DNA of 64,000 nucleotides from Bog-473 sp963706555 (lineage in GTDB: Bacteria; Actinomycetota; Acidimicrobiia; Acidimicrobiales; RAAP-2), in assembly GCA_963706555.1 (NCBI GenBank), contig OY970164.1, positions 2,914,001-2,978,000 on the forward strand. The letters run 5' to 3'. The notes below the pieces were generated by a model. That model had not been told where the DNA came from. It made no database searches and was given only the letters and a program-made list of their open reading frames with translations. Numbering within the stretch: the stretch's first letter is position 1; each line of letters opens with the position of its first letter. Of this stretch, positions 1 through 8,553 are shown piece after piece. The translations under genes were made by a program, and so were the position numbers.

Positions 1-366
1 GTCCAGTTCGATCAGCCGATCGGCAGCTTCCAGGCGATCAAGCACCGGTGTGCCGACATGGTGGTCGACGTCGAGGGCATGCGCTCGGCGACCTGGTATG
101 CGGCGTGGGCGATATCGGCCGGAGATCCCGATGCGTCGGCCGCTGCGTCCACCACGAAGGTATGGAGCTCCGATGCCTCCAAACGGGTGATGGCCTCAGG
201 TCTGCAGGTGCACGGCGGCATCGGCTTCACCTGGGAACACGACCTCCATCTCTACATGAAGCGTTCGCAGTTCGATCGATTGAACTTCGGCGACGCCGTC
301 TTCCATCGCGAGCGACTGGCCGGCCTCCTGCGTGCGCGCCTCGTCAGTGGCAGCAGCGTCTTCTGA
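1..366 (+). CDS. Acyl-CoA dehydrogenase, C-terminal fragment (cut by window start)
   Basis: Only the last 121 codons are present; the frame is open from base 1 to the TGA ending at 366. The segment keeps the end of an acyl-CoA dehydrogenase: FDQPIGSFQAIKH near the start (the helix preceding the FAD-contacting region) and LQVHGGIGFTWEHDLHLYMKR around residues 69-89, the usual HGGxGF(T)xE signature near the C-terminus. Such enzymes oxidise acyl-CoA thioesters at the alpha-beta bond with FAD and pass electrons to ETF. The N-terminal and middle domains lie outside the window, so substrate class and full length are unknown. It lies 134 bases upstream of a CoA ligase on the same strand, which fits a shared acyl-CoA route. 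Confidence 0.85.
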   Translation, partial: VQFDQPIGSFQAIKHRCADMVVDVEGMRSATWYAAWAISAGDPDASAAASTTKVWSSDASKRVMASGLQVHGGIGFTWEHDLHLYMKRSQFDRLNFGDAVFHRERLAGLLRARLVSGSSVF

Positions 367-500
367 ACGACAGCGTTTCCCGACCGCACCGGCTTTTGAC
401 CGCCGCCTTCGTTCTCCCGGCACGCCCGTTCCCCGGCGGCCTCGTCACACCACGGGTGCCCGCGTAGGATGACGGGCTCATCGAGACCGGGGGAGATGCA

Positions 501-1985
501 GTGACGCAGGGAAAAGCGATGGGTCGCGTCCTCGACGATGTGGTGGCGCTGGATCCCGAGCGCACCGCCCTCATCATCGGCGGCGTCGCCACGAGCTACG
601 CAGCCCTTGCGCGCGCGGTCGTCGATGCTGCCGCTGGACTGGCCGCCGCCGGTGTCGAGCGGGGGTGGCGCATCCCGCTGGTCGATGACGCCAGCGTGCT
701 CGCCGTCGCGTCCCTCATCGGCGCCACACGGGTGGGAGCGTCAACCGCGCTCATGAACCCGCGATTGACGGGTGGAGAATTGGCCGTCCTCATGCAAGCG
801 GCCGGGACGGCGACGGCCGGTGTGGCCGGAGCCGGCTACTCGCAGGTCGCGCGGGAGGCGGGCATCGATCCCGTCCTCGGTGCGGGCCAGCTCCTCAGCG
901 GACCGGGGGCCGTGCCGGGGAGCCAGAGCGAGCCGGAGCCGGGCGACGATGCGGTGGTGCTGTTCACGAGCGGGACCACCGGGACACCGAAGGCGGTGCC
1001 GCTCACCCACGGCGTCGTGGTGCCGCGGATAACTGCGTTCGCTCCCGAGGTGGAGGCCGTCCCAGCGGTGTCGATCATGTCGGTCCCGCTGGTGCACATC
1101 GGCGGGATGCTGGGCCTGTTGGTGGCGCTGGCGAAGGGATCGACCACCGTGGTCCTGACTCGATTCGATGCCGGGGAATGGTTGTCCCTGGTGGAGCGCC
1201 ACGGCGTCACCACGGCGTTCCTGGTGCCGACGATGCTCTACAGGATTCTGGAGCACCCGAACTTCGCGACGACTGATCTCAGCTCACTGGCGAGCCTCTC
1301 CTACGGGGCCGCCCCGGCGACGCCCGAGCTGATCCGGCGGACCATGGACGCTCTCCCCGGCGTGGGCTTGATGAACACGTTCGGCCAGACCGAGACCATG
1401 GGTTCCATCACTGCGCTCGGTCCGGGCGATCATCCGCCCGAGCGTCTGGCCTCGGTGGGCAAGCCGCTCCCGGGGGTCGTGGTCCGAATCGTCCACCCCA
1501 CAACCGGTGAAGATGTGGAGACGGGGACGGTGGGCGAGCTCTGGGTGCGCAGCGACGCGGCCGTCGTGCCGTCTGCCCCCTCCGAGGACGGCTCGACACC
1601 GGCCGGTTGGTTCCGCACCGGTGACATGGTCTCGGCCGACGAGGAGGGCTACCTCTTCCCCTCGGGGCGCATGTCGGACACCATCAACCGGGGAGGGGAG
1701 AAGTTTGCCCCCTCCGAGGTCGAAGAGGCGGTGCGGGCCCATCCGGCCGTCCGCGACGTGGCTGCCGTCGGCGTCGTCGATCCCGAAATGGGTCACCGGG
1801 TCGGCGTGGCGGTCGTCGTCAGTGAGCCGGTCGACATCGATGCACTGCGCGCCTTCTCCCGGGGGCGCATTGCCAATTTCAAGCTGCCCGAGCTGCTCTT
1901 GATCGTGGACGAGTTGCCGCTCACCGACTTCGGGAAGGTCGACCGAAAGGATCTGCGCACCAGATTTGCGGCAGAGGCGACGTAG
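501..1985 (+). CDS. ANL-family acyl-CoA synthetase (CoA ligase)
   Basis: A 494-residue AMP-forming CoA ligase that would activate a carboxylic acid through an acyl-adenylate. Visible motifs in order: the phosphate loop FTSGTTGTPK near residues 155-164, TFGQTE near 293-298, GWFRTGD near 369-375 (ribose-binding Asp), and the C-terminal GKVDRK near 478-483 that carries the catalytic lysine. Length is normal for the family, though shorter than most fatty-acyl ligases. The GTG at 501 follows a GGGGGA ribosome-binding site at about 489-494; an in-frame ATG at 519 is possible but has no better site. A hairpin at 1993-2013 follows the stop, so it may end a short transcription unit with the upstream acyl-CoA dehydrogenase. 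Substrate not deducible. Confidence 0.88.
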   Translation: MTQGKAMGRVLDDVVALDPERTALIIGGVATSYAALARAVVDAAAGLAAAGVERGWRIPLVDDASVLAVASLIGATRVGASTALMNPRLTGGELAVLMQAAGTATAGVAGAGYSQVAREAGIDPVLGAGQLLSGPGAVPGSQSEPEPGDDAVVLFTSGTTGTPKAVPLTHGVVVPRITAFAPEVEAVPAVSIMSVPLVHIGGMLGLLVALAKGSTTVVLTRFDAGEWLSLVERHGVTTAFLVPTMLYRILEHPNFATTDLSSLASLSYGAAPATPELIRRTMDALPGVGLMNTFGQTETMGSITALGPGDHPPERLASVGKPLPGVVVRIVHPTTGEDVETGTVGELWVRSDAAVVPSAPSEDGSTPAGWFRTGDMVSADEEGYLFPSGRMSDTINRGGEKFAPSEVEEAVRAHPAVRDVAAVGVVDPEMGHRVGVAVVVSEPVDIDALRAFSRGRIANFKLPELLLIVDELPLTDFGKVDRKDLRTRFAAEAT

Positions 1986-1992
1986 GGCTGAG

Positions 1993-2013
1993 CCCCTTGG
2001 TCTCGCCGAGGGG
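1993..2013 (+). terminator. Hairpin after CoA ligase, candidate terminator
   Basis: CCCCTTGG (1993-2000), loop TCTCG, CCGAGGGG (2006-2013): an 8-bp stem with one G-U pair beginning 8 bases after the stop codon. No T-run follows, as is common in high-G+C actinobacteria. It would separate the CoA ligase from the amidohydrolase operon starting at 2129. Confidence 0.45.
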
Positions 2014-2128
2014 GCCACCTGCCAGGAAGGCGTGGCGCCGTTCGGATCCAGAACGGCAAGTTTCACGACACCCTATGGTGGAAGCCGACGTGCGTGAAGC
2101 CGCCTAAGATCAGATAACGAAGGAGGGG

Positions 2129-3277
2129 GTGCCCATGTTGAGGCCCGAGGTGCAACTGATCTCAGTGGACGATCATGTGGTGGAACCCCCGCATACGTTC
2201 CACGACCACATCGACCCGAAGTACCGGGACGCCGCGCCACGAGTGGTGGCGCGAGGTCCCGGGGTCGAAGGGTGGGAGTGGGAAGGCCGTTTCTACCCGA
2301 TTGCCTTCCAGGGCAATGCCAGGACCCGACGGTTCCGAGACGGTGAGGCGGGTCACGGGGACGACCTCTTCGCCCGCTGCTTCGACGACATGACGCCCGC
2401 CGCGTTCGATGTCCACGAGCGGGTGGTTGCCATGGACGAAGACGGCGTTCAGGCCGAGTTGCTCTTCCCGCAGTTCCCGCGTTTCGGGGGCACGCAGTTC
2501 CTTGAGGCGACCGACTGGGACCTGGCCCTGGCATGCGTGCGGGCCTGGAACGACTGGATGCTCGACGAGTGGGCTGCCGCCTACCCCGAGCGATTCATTC
2601 CTCAGACGCTTGTCCCGTTGTGGGACCCGCTCCTCGCAGCGGCGGAGATCGAACGGTGCGCGGCGAAGGGAAGCAAGGCGATCCTCTTCGTGGAGAACCC
2701 GCATCCGCTGGGGCTCCCGTCGTTCCCGACCGGCCACTGGGACCCGGTGTTTTCAGCCTGTGAGGACACCGGGTTGCCGTTGTCCATGCACATCGGGACC
2801 TCGTCGTCGCTCATGGTCAAGCCATCGCCCGAGTCGACCCCCTCGGTGGGGATCGCGCTCTGCGGTGTGAACTCCATGAGTGCGCTCGGTGACCTCATCT
2901 TCTCAGGCGTCTTGAACAACCACCCGAATCTGCGGATCGCACTTTCCGAGGGTGGTGCCGGATGGGTGCCCTACGTGTTGGAGCGTCTGGACTACACGTG
3001 GGAGCGCAGTCGCTACGACGGCGTCTTGTGTGATGTGGCGCCGACCCAGGTGTTCGCAGAGCACTTCTGGGTGTGCATGATCGTCGACAGGTACGCCATT
3101 GCCAACCGTCACCTGATCGGAGTGGACAAGCTGATGTGGGAAGCCGACTTTCCGCACAACGACTCCAATTTCCCCGACAGCAGGAAGCTGCTGGAAGAGG
3201 CGCTTGCCGACGTCCCCGATGACGAGGCCCACCAAATCGCCGAGCTGAATGCCCGGAACTTCTACAACTTCCACTAA
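2129..3277 (+). CDS. Amidohydrolase_2 family metal-dependent hydrolase or decarboxylase
   Basis: A 382-residue TIM-barrel protein of the amidohydrolase_2 (ACMSD-like) family, whose members hydrolyse C-N or C-C bonds or decarboxylate aromatic acids with a divalent metal. The first metal motif is DDHVVEP (His16, Glu19) instead of the usual HxH; a middle SMHIGTS and a late EADFPHNDS supply the other expected His and Asp. The GTG at 2129 follows GGAGGGGG; ATG at 2135 is an alternative. The gene overlaps the next one (fused CoA-transferase) by 29 bases, so the two are probably co-translated. The same pairing, in the same order, recurs at 54404-50879 on the other strand. Exact reaction unknown. Confidence 0.85.
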   Translation: MPMLRPEVQLISVDDHVVEPPHTFHDHIDPKYRDAAPRVVARGPGVEGWEWEGRFYPIAFQGNARTRRFRDGEAGHGDDLFARCFDDMTPAAFDVHERVVAMDEDGVQAELLFPQFPRFGGTQFLEATDWDLALACVRAWNDWMLDEWAAAYPERFIPQTLVPLWDPLLAAAEIERCAAKGSKAILFVENPHPLGLPSFPTGHWDPVFSACEDTGLPLSMHIGTSSSLMVKPSPESTPSVGIALCGVNSMSALGDLIFSGVLNNHPNLRIALSEGGAGWVPYVLERLDYTWERSRYDGVLCDVAPTQVFAEHFWVCMIVDRYAIANRHLIGVDKLMWEADFPHNDSNFPDSRKLLEEALADVPDDEAHQIAELNARNFYNFH

Positions 3278-5738
3278 CACCGCCCCGCCCGAGGTTCGCA
3301 CACCGCCGCTCGAGGGCTTGTGCGTCGTCGACCTGTCGGAGGGGGTCGGTGGGGCGTACTGCACCAAGGCCTTGGCCGACGGTGGGGCCGAGGTGGTCAA
3401 GGTCGAGCCCCCCGAGGGGGATGCGCTGCGCCACTGGGCCATCGGTGGCCGCCTCGAGCCTGGTGTCGACGGCCCGCTGTTCGAATTCCTGGCGTGCTCC
3501 AAGCGCAGCGTGGTTGCAGACCCCCGGGAGCGGGCGGACCGTGAGTCCGTGTCGTCCCTGTTGCAGACGGCCGATTTCATCGTGTGGACCCGTGGTTCCC
3601 GTCTGGCCGAGCTTTCGGAATTTGCGCCCCGGGAGCTCCAGCGCCTGGCCCCGCAGGCCATCGTCGTCGCCATTACACCGTTCGGCCTCGAAGGGCCGTG
3701 GGCACAGGCGCCGTCGAGCGATCTGACATTGCAGGCCTGGGCAGGGTCCGTCTTCAGCCGAGGCTCGCCCGATCGCCCGCCTGCACAGATCGGCGGGAGG
3801 CCGGCCGAATGGCTGGGTGGCCTCTTTGCGGCTGTCGGCGCGCTCGCCTCGTGGCAGCGCACCGCACGTACGGGCGTGGGCGAGCTGCTTGACGTGTCGA
3901 TTCTCGAGTCAATCGTGTTGACGGGGCAGATGTACGGCTCGACCAAGCAGTCCACGATCCCTCCCGGGGCCAAGCCGGCGCCAGAACGTGAACCGGGGCG
4001 CTCCGTGATGATCCCCTCCATCGAACACGCCAGTGACGACTGGGTGGGATTCATGGTGGCCACTGCCACCATGTGGGAGTCCTTCTGCGTCATGGTCGAG
4101 CATCCCGAATGGATCGAGGATCAGCGTCTCTACGCGTATGCCGGCCGCGCCCTCCGACGGCCCGAGCTCGAAGCAGCAATCCGAGAATGGGTGGAGCGGC
4201 ATACGGCGGCCGAGGTCCTGGAGATGGCCGACCTCCTGCGCGTCCCCGCCGCACCTATGGGCAACGGCGAGCGCATCACGAAACTGGACCACTTCGTGGA
4301 GCGCAACTTCTACCTCCCACATCCTCGGAGCGGCTTGCTGCAACCTGACGTGTCGTACACGCTCGGTGGCAGCGCCGAGCGGCGGTACCCGACTGCGTCA
4401 CCGCTGCTGGGTGAGCACAGTCTGGCTGACGCGGCGCGACGGGCCGCACGACCTGCCGCCGGCACGGCCTCGACCACGGCGGAGCGCTTACCGCTCGAAG
4501 GGGTGCGGGTCGCCGATTTCACCGCCTTCTGGGCCGGGCCCATCGTCGGGCACTTCCTGGCCATGATGGGAGCGGACGTCATCCACGTCGAGTCGGTCAA
4601 GCGCCCTGACGGCATACGCGGACATACAGTCGTGACGACGTCGGACGATCTGTGGTGGGAGTGGACGCCGCAGTTCCATGGGCCGAACACCAACAAGCGC
4701 GATATCACTCTCGACATGGCCACCGACGACGGTCGGCACCTGGCGCGACGGCTCATCGCTGAATGTGACGTGATGCTCGAGAACTATGCCCCCCGGGTCA
4801 TGGACCAATGGGGGCTCGGATGGGACGACGTTCGCGAACTGCGGCCCGATCTGATCTTTGTCCGCATGCCCGCATTCGGGTTGAGTGGTCCGTGGCGCAA
4901 TCGCACTGGCTACGCCCAGAACATGGAACAGGTCTCGGGCATGGCGTGGATGACCGGGTTCCCCGAGGGCCCACCCCACGTGCCGAACGGGATGTGTGAC
5001 CCTCTGGCCGGGACGCATGCCACGCTCGGCCTGCTTCTTGCCCTCGAACACCGGCGCAAGACCGGAGAGGGAATGTTGGTCGAAGTCCCGATGGTGGGGG
5101 GCGCGGTCAACGTGGCCGCGGAGCAGGTGCTCGAGTACCAGGCCTTTGGCCACCTCATGCAGCGTGACGGCAACCGGGGACCCGGTGCGGCGCCACAGAA
5201 CGTCTACCGCTGCGCTGATGTCGTCGGCGACGGTGCGCCCGATGACTGGGTTGCCATCGCGGTCGAGACGGACGAGCAGTGGCTCGGCTTGTGCCAGGCG
5301 CTCGGACGGGTCGACGTGCCCGCCGCATGGGCCACCCACGTCGGCCGCCGTGCGGCGCATGACGCCATCGACGAGTGGATCGGCGCCTGGTGCCGGGACC
5401 TGCCCGGTGACGCCGTGGTCGAGCGACTCTGGCCGGCGGGAGTACCGGTGGCGAGAGTGCTCGCGCCGGCGCAGGTCCAGCACCTCTCGCAGCTCAAGGC
5501 CCGCCAATTCCTCGAGACGGTCACCCATCCCGTTGCCGGCAACCAGATCCACTACGGCTACCCGGTCCGTTTCGGATCGGGCCCGGAGCGCTTCCATCGG
5601 CGCCCTCCCCCGACACTCGGCCAGCACAACCACGAGGTGCTCGTTGATCTGCTCGGTGTTGAGCCCGAAGAGTACGAACGGCTCTTGGCTGCCGATGTCA
5701 TCGGCGACAGGCTGCTCGGTGAGCACCGCACCCGATGA
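3249..5738 (+). CDS. Tandem-fused CaiB/BaiF (family III) CoA-transferase
   Basis: An 829-residue protein made of two complete family III CoA-transferase units, about residues 15-395 and 413-829, joined by an Ala/Thr-rich linker near 395-412. Family III enzymes move CoA between acids, or racemise 2-methylacyl-CoA, through an aspartate that forms a mixed anhydride. Each half begins with the family pattern (LEGLCVVDLSEGVGGAYC; LEGVRVADFTAFWAGP). At the catalytic Asp position the first half has Glu (DVSILES, about 215-221) and the second has Gly (VPMVGGAVN, about 611-619), so the second site looks non-catalytic if the alignment is right. The start at 3249 lies inside the upstream amidohydrolase gene. 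An SDR follows 44 bases downstream. Confidence 0.88.
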   Translation: MPGTSTTSTNTAPPEVRTPPLEGLCVVDLSEGVGGAYCTKALADGGAEVVKVEPPEGDALRHWAIGGRLEPGVDGPLFEFLACSKRSVVADPRERADRESVSSLLQTADFIVWTRGSRLAELSEFAPRELQRLAPQAIVVAITPFGLEGPWAQAPSSDLTLQAWAGSVFSRGSPDRPPAQIGGRPAEWLGGLFAAVGALASWQRTARTGVGELLDVSILESIVLTGQMYGSTKQSTIPPGAKPAPEREPGRSVMIPSIEHASDDWVGFMVATATMWESFCVMVEHPEWIEDQRLYAYAGRALRRPELEAAIREWVERHTAAEVLEMADLLRVPAAPMGNGERITKLDHFVERNFYLPHPRSGLLQPDVSYTLGGSAERRYPTASPLLGEHSLADAARRAARPAAGTASTTAERLPLEGVRVADFTAFWAGPIVGHFLAMMGADVIHVESVKRPDGIRGHTVVTTSDDLWWEWTPQFHGPNTNKRDITLDMATDDGRHLARRLIAECDVMLENYAPRVMDQWGLGWDDVRELRPDLIFVRMPAFGLSGPWRNRTGYAQNMEQVSGMAWMTGFPEGPPHVPNGMCDPLAGTHATLGLLLALEHRRKTGEGMLVEVPMVGGAVNVAAEQVLEYQAFGHLMQRDGNRGPGAAPQNVYRCADVVGDGAPDDWVAIAVETDEQWLGLCQALGRVDVPAAWATHVGRRAAHDAIDEWIGAWCRDLPGDAVVERLWPAGVPVARVLAPAQVQHLSQLKARQFLETVTHPVAGNQIHYGYPVRFGSGPERFHRRPPPTLGQHNHEVLVDLLGVEPEEYERLLAADVIGDRLLGEHRTR

Positions 5739-5782
5739 CTGCGCCGACGTCGGTCACGGACAACGAGTAAAGGGGAATTGCC

Positions 5783-6640
5783 GTGAGCTATCTCGACGAC
5801 CGGGCCGATGTGAAGGGCCGCGTGGCCGTCATTGTCGGTGGGGGAGGAGGACTTGGCCGCGCCTGCGCCATAGATCTCGCCGGGGCCGGCATGCGGCTCG
5901 CCCTTTGTGATCGTGACGGGGCGTCACTCGGCGAAACCGTCGGCCGCATCGCCGACACCGGTGGTGAGGTGATCTCGGGCGAGTTCGACGCCCGGGACAC
6001 CGACGCGCTCACCGCGTTCTTCGCCGATGTCGACGCCCGGTACGGCACCACCTGTGACGTCCTGATCAACGTCGTCGGCGGGACCTTTCGCCAGCCGTTC
6101 GAAGAGTCGAATCCCCGGGGTTGGGACGTCCTGATAAAGACGAACTTCACCTGGCTCCTCCACTCGACCCAGCTGGCGGTGGCGCGGATGCAGACCGGAG
6201 GGGGCAGCATCATCAACATCACCTCGATCGAAGCCCACCGGGCTGCGCCGGGTTTCGCCGTCTACGCCGCGATGAAGGCGGCCGTCACCAGCCTCAGCCG
6301 GACGCTCGCCATCGAACTGGCGCCCAAGGGGATCCGCGTGAACACCATTGCCCCCGATTACATCGTCACGCCGGCGTTGGCCGCATTGACCGAGTCGGTG
6401 CGCGAGGAGGTGGTCACCCTCCAGCACGGCATCTCCATCCCGATGGGCCGTGCCGGCCAATTCGAGGACGCCGGCGGTTGCGCGCTCTTTCTGGCGTCGA
6501 ATCTGTCGTCATTCGTGACGGGAACCACCTTGCACCCCGACGGGGGTGCGCTCGCGTCGGCCGGATGGTTCAACTGGCCGGAGACCGGGTATGCGAATCA
6601 TCCGCCGCAGGGCGTCGTCGAGTTCCTCTTGGAGTCGTGA
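5783..6640 (+). CDS. Short-chain dehydrogenase/reductase (SDR)
   Basis: A 285-residue classical SDR that would interconvert an alcohol and a ketone with NAD(P). The cofactor loop GGGGGLGR lies near residue 18, the catalytic triad is visible as Ser in ITSIEAH and Tyr/Lys in YAAMK, and TxHPDGG near the end is the usual C-terminal signature. The C-terminus runs about 30 residues beyond the typical SDR end (GWFNWPETGYANHP), which may form part of the substrate pocket or an interface. The GTG at 5783 follows AAAGGGGAA with good spacing. It probably belongs to the operon begun by the amidohydrolase and CoA-transferase and may act on their CoA-ester products. Confidence 0.87.
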   Translation: MSYLDDRADVKGRVAVIVGGGGGLGRACAIDLAGAGMRLALCDRDGASLGETVGRIADTGGEVISGEFDARDTDALTAFFADVDARYGTTCDVLINVVGGTFRQPFEESNPRGWDVLIKTNFTWLLHSTQLAVARMQTGGGSIINITSIEAHRAAPGFAVYAAMKAAVTSLSRTLAIELAPKGIRVNTIAPDYIVTPALAALTESVREEVVTLQHGISIPMGRAGQFEDAGGCALFLASNLSSFVTGTTLHPDGGALASAGWFNWPETGYANHPPQGVVEFLLES

Positions 6641-6649
6641 CATCTGCCG

Positions 6650-6682
6650 GTGCCTCGTTCCCGACCTCATTGTCGGTGGCAC
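6650..6682 (+). terminator. Two-tier hairpin between SDR and SRPBCC genes
   Basis: GTGCC (6650-6654) pairs with GGCAC (6678-6682), and inside it CCGAC (6661-6665) pairs with GTCGG (6672-6676). It lies ten bases after the SDR stop. It could be a weak terminator or a processing or attenuation hairpin; no T-run follows and the next gene starts 39 bases later, so read-through is likely. Confidence 0.35.
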
Positions 6683-6720
6683 GATCCCGGACACATCACG
6701 CCCGAAACTGAGGGGTGCGC

Positions 6721-7239
6721 GTGGCAAGAGAAATCATGGGCCGAGAGGAGATCGAGATTGCCGCGTCTCGAGAAGAGGTCTATGCCTTCCGCCTCGATTG
6801 CCAGAACCTGCCACAGCTGAACCCCGCTGTACGCAACGTCGTGCGCGTCGACCGGGGGACCGGCCCCCCGGGGGCGGGGAGTACCTTTCACTGCGACGTC
6901 GATCTGGAATGGGGCGAATGTGTCGCCACGGTGCACATCAGTGAAGCCGTGTTCCCGTCACTCATCGTGTTGGACATGGAGACGGCACTCCGATCGAGAA
7001 AGGATGACCCCAACTTCTTTGTGCGCTCCAACGAAGTGGCGAGGTTCGCAGTGGGGCGCAATAGCGGCACACGTCTCGTCGTCGAATTGACGCTGTTCCC
7101 GCCAGATAGCGTTCCGGCCGACGAGCTGGCGGTCATGCAGGCGAACGCCGGTGCGCCCATCAATGTTGAACTCGCCGCAATGAAGCTGGCCCTTGAGAAT
7201 CGGCCGGGGAAAATGGAGGAACGAAATGTCGAGGCTTGA
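6721..7239 (+). CDS. SRPBCC (START-like) family protein
   Basis: A protein of about 172 residues with the N-terminal pattern of the polyketide cyclase/SRPBCC fold: a beta strand (EEIEIAASREEVYAF) followed by LPQLNPAVRNVVRVDRGTG. Such proteins bind hydrophobic ligands in a deep pocket and can be carriers, cyclases or aromatase-like catalysts. No catalytic residue set can be assigned. GTG at 6721 is preferred because GAGGGG (6710-6715) sits five bases upstream; GTG at 6715 and ATG at 6736 are alternatives. The last 14 bases overlap the start of the next SDR gene, indicating translational coupling. It may hold or deliver the lipophilic substrate of that dehydrogenase, which is inference only. 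Confidence 0.7.
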   Translation: MAREIMGREEIEIAASREEVYAFRLDCQNLPQLNPAVRNVVRVDRGTGPPGAGSTFHCDVDLEWGECVATVHISEAVFPSLIVLDMETALRSRKDDPNFFVRSNEVARFAVGRNSGTRLVVELTLFPPDSVPADELAVMQANAGAPINVELAAMKLALENRPGKMEERNVEA

Positions 7240-8050
7240 GGGACGGGTGGCCTTCGTCACCGGGGGTGCCCGCGGGCAGGGTCGCTCGCATGCCGTGCGG
7301 CTGGCCGCCGAGGGGGCAGACATCATCCTGGTCGACATCTGCAGCAATATCCCGACCAACCGCTATGACCTGGCCACGCCCGACGACCTCGCCGAAACGG
7401 TGCGACTCGTGGAGGAGCACGACCGTCGCGCCATCGCGGCGCAAGCGGACGTGCGTGATTACGCCGGGTTGAAGGAGGTATTGGCAGGCGCCGTCGCTGA
7501 GCTTGGTCGGCTGGACATCGTTCTCGCGAATGCCGGCATTGCTCCTATGAGCGAGGACGAGGACGACGAGATCGCCGGAGCCGTGTTCCAAACGGTCATC
7601 GACGTCAATCTCGTCGGCGTCTGGAACACGTGTCGGGTGTCGATCCCTCACCTCATCGCCGGGGGGCGTGGCGGCGCCATGGTGCTCACAAGTTCGACCG
7701 CCGGCATCCGCGGGATCTCCAGTGGATCGAGTGGCTCAATCGGCTACTCGGCGGCGAAACACGGCGTGGTGGGCATCATGCGCTCTCTCGCCAACGCCCT
7801 GGCCTCAGAGAGCATCCGGGTCAACACGATTCATCCGACCGGCGTCAACACGCCGATGGTCGTCAATCCCGTGATGCAGGCTTGGCTTCAGAACAAGCCC
7901 GAGCGCGGTTCGGCGATGAGCAACCCGATGCCGGTCGAGTTGCTCGAGGCAGAGGACATCAGCAACACCGTTGCCTTCTTGGTGTCCGACGAAGCGAAGT
8001 ACATCACCGGCGTCATGCTGCCGGTCGATGCGGGCTTCTGCAATCAGTAG
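7226..8050 (+). CDS. Mycofactocin-type SDR family oxidoreductase
   Basis: A 274-residue SDR with the hallmarks of the mycofactocin-coupled subfamily: TGGARGQGRSHA at the cofactor loop, LVDICSN after the second strand, and an insert (IPTNRYDLATPDDL, about residues 48-61) that in this family shields a tightly bound NAD. Catalytic Ser (TSSTAG) and YSAAK are present. Family knowledge: such enzymes keep their NAD bound and hand electrons to the peptide-derived cofactor mycofactocin. No mft biosynthesis genes occur in this window. ATG at 7226 is chosen because GGAGGA lies just upstream (7215-7220); an upstream TTG would add 11 residues unlike the family. A strong hairpin follows at 8083-8120. Confidence 0.88.
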   Translation: MSRLEGRVAFVTGGARGQGRSHAVRLAAEGADIILVDICSNIPTNRYDLATPDDLAETVRLVEEHDRRAIAAQADVRDYAGLKEVLAGAVAELGRLDIVLANAGIAPMSEDEDDEIAGAVFQTVIDVNLVGVWNTCRVSIPHLIAGGRGGAMVLTSSTAGIRGISSGSSGSIGYSAAKHGVVGIMRSLANALASESIRVNTIHPTGVNTPMVVNPVMQAWLQNKPERGSAMSNPMPVELLEAEDISNTVAFLVSDEAKYITGVMLPVDAGFCNQ

Positions 8051-8082
8051 CTGATCGAAAGGCCCCGTGTGGGGTCCCGGAC

Positions 8083-8120
8083 CGAAGAAGGGTGGCGTGA
8101 ACCGGTGCCACCCTTCTTCG
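8083..8120 (+). terminator. Strong perfect-stem hairpin terminator
   Basis: A perfect 14-bp stem, CGAAGAAGGGTGGC (8083-8096) with GCCACCCTTCTTCG (8107-8120), closes a 10-base loop 32 bases after the SDR stop. It is the longest uninterrupted stem noticed in the window and marks the end of the 2129-8050 operon. Confidence 0.75.
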
Positions 8121-8553
8121 CCAGTCCTGCTCTTGTCGCATGAACGTTAGCGATCGGGGACGCGACGCACGTGGAGTGAGGCCGTGGGGCTCGTTGGACT
8201 CCGGACCTCCGGGGTGTTGCAGTAGCAATACTTAAAAGGCTTGGCAATCAAATGTGGACGTACGAGCGTGACGTCCGGAATGGGATCCCCGGGTTGATCG
8301 GCGTGCGAAGCCCGAGCTAGGGGCGGCAGTTCTTCCAGGACTACCGGTGCCCGCTGGGCGTCTCCGGGAGGGCCGAGCCGGTGCGGTACAGCATGGTACC
8401 TGGTCAATGCCTTAGTTTCTCGTGAGACCATGGCGCAGTGCCGAAATGGTGCCGATGGTCCACCTCCCGGCGGGTCCGGGTCTTCCGCCTTGCTTTCCTC
8501 CCGTGTAGGCGTAATCTTCTAGCAAATAGCGGATCGCTGGAGGGGTGGGGACT
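8121..8553. other. Long intergenic spacer, no gene recognised
   Basis: About 430 bases between a strong terminator and the next start, long for this compact region. No convincing reading frame or RNA gene was seen. It contains a small palindrome TTGC-agta-GCAA (8217-8228) followed by an A-rich patch (CTTAAAAGG), and a possible promoter, TTGCTT (8490-8495), 16-base spacer, TAATCT (8512-8517), about 30 bases before the D-aminoacylase-like gene. A divergent or regulated promoter region is the simplest reading. Confidence 0.4.
8490..8517 (+). promoter_or_regulatory. Possible promoter for 8554-11731 genes
   Basis: TTGCTT (8490-8495) and TAATCT (8512-8517) separated by 16 bases resemble -35 and -10 boxes of a housekeeping actinobacterial promoter; the match is modest. 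Confidence 0.3.

Noticed and set aside
4488..5726. 412-codon open frame on the minus strand
   Set aside because: Antisense to the second half of the fused CoA-transferase; no domain pattern.
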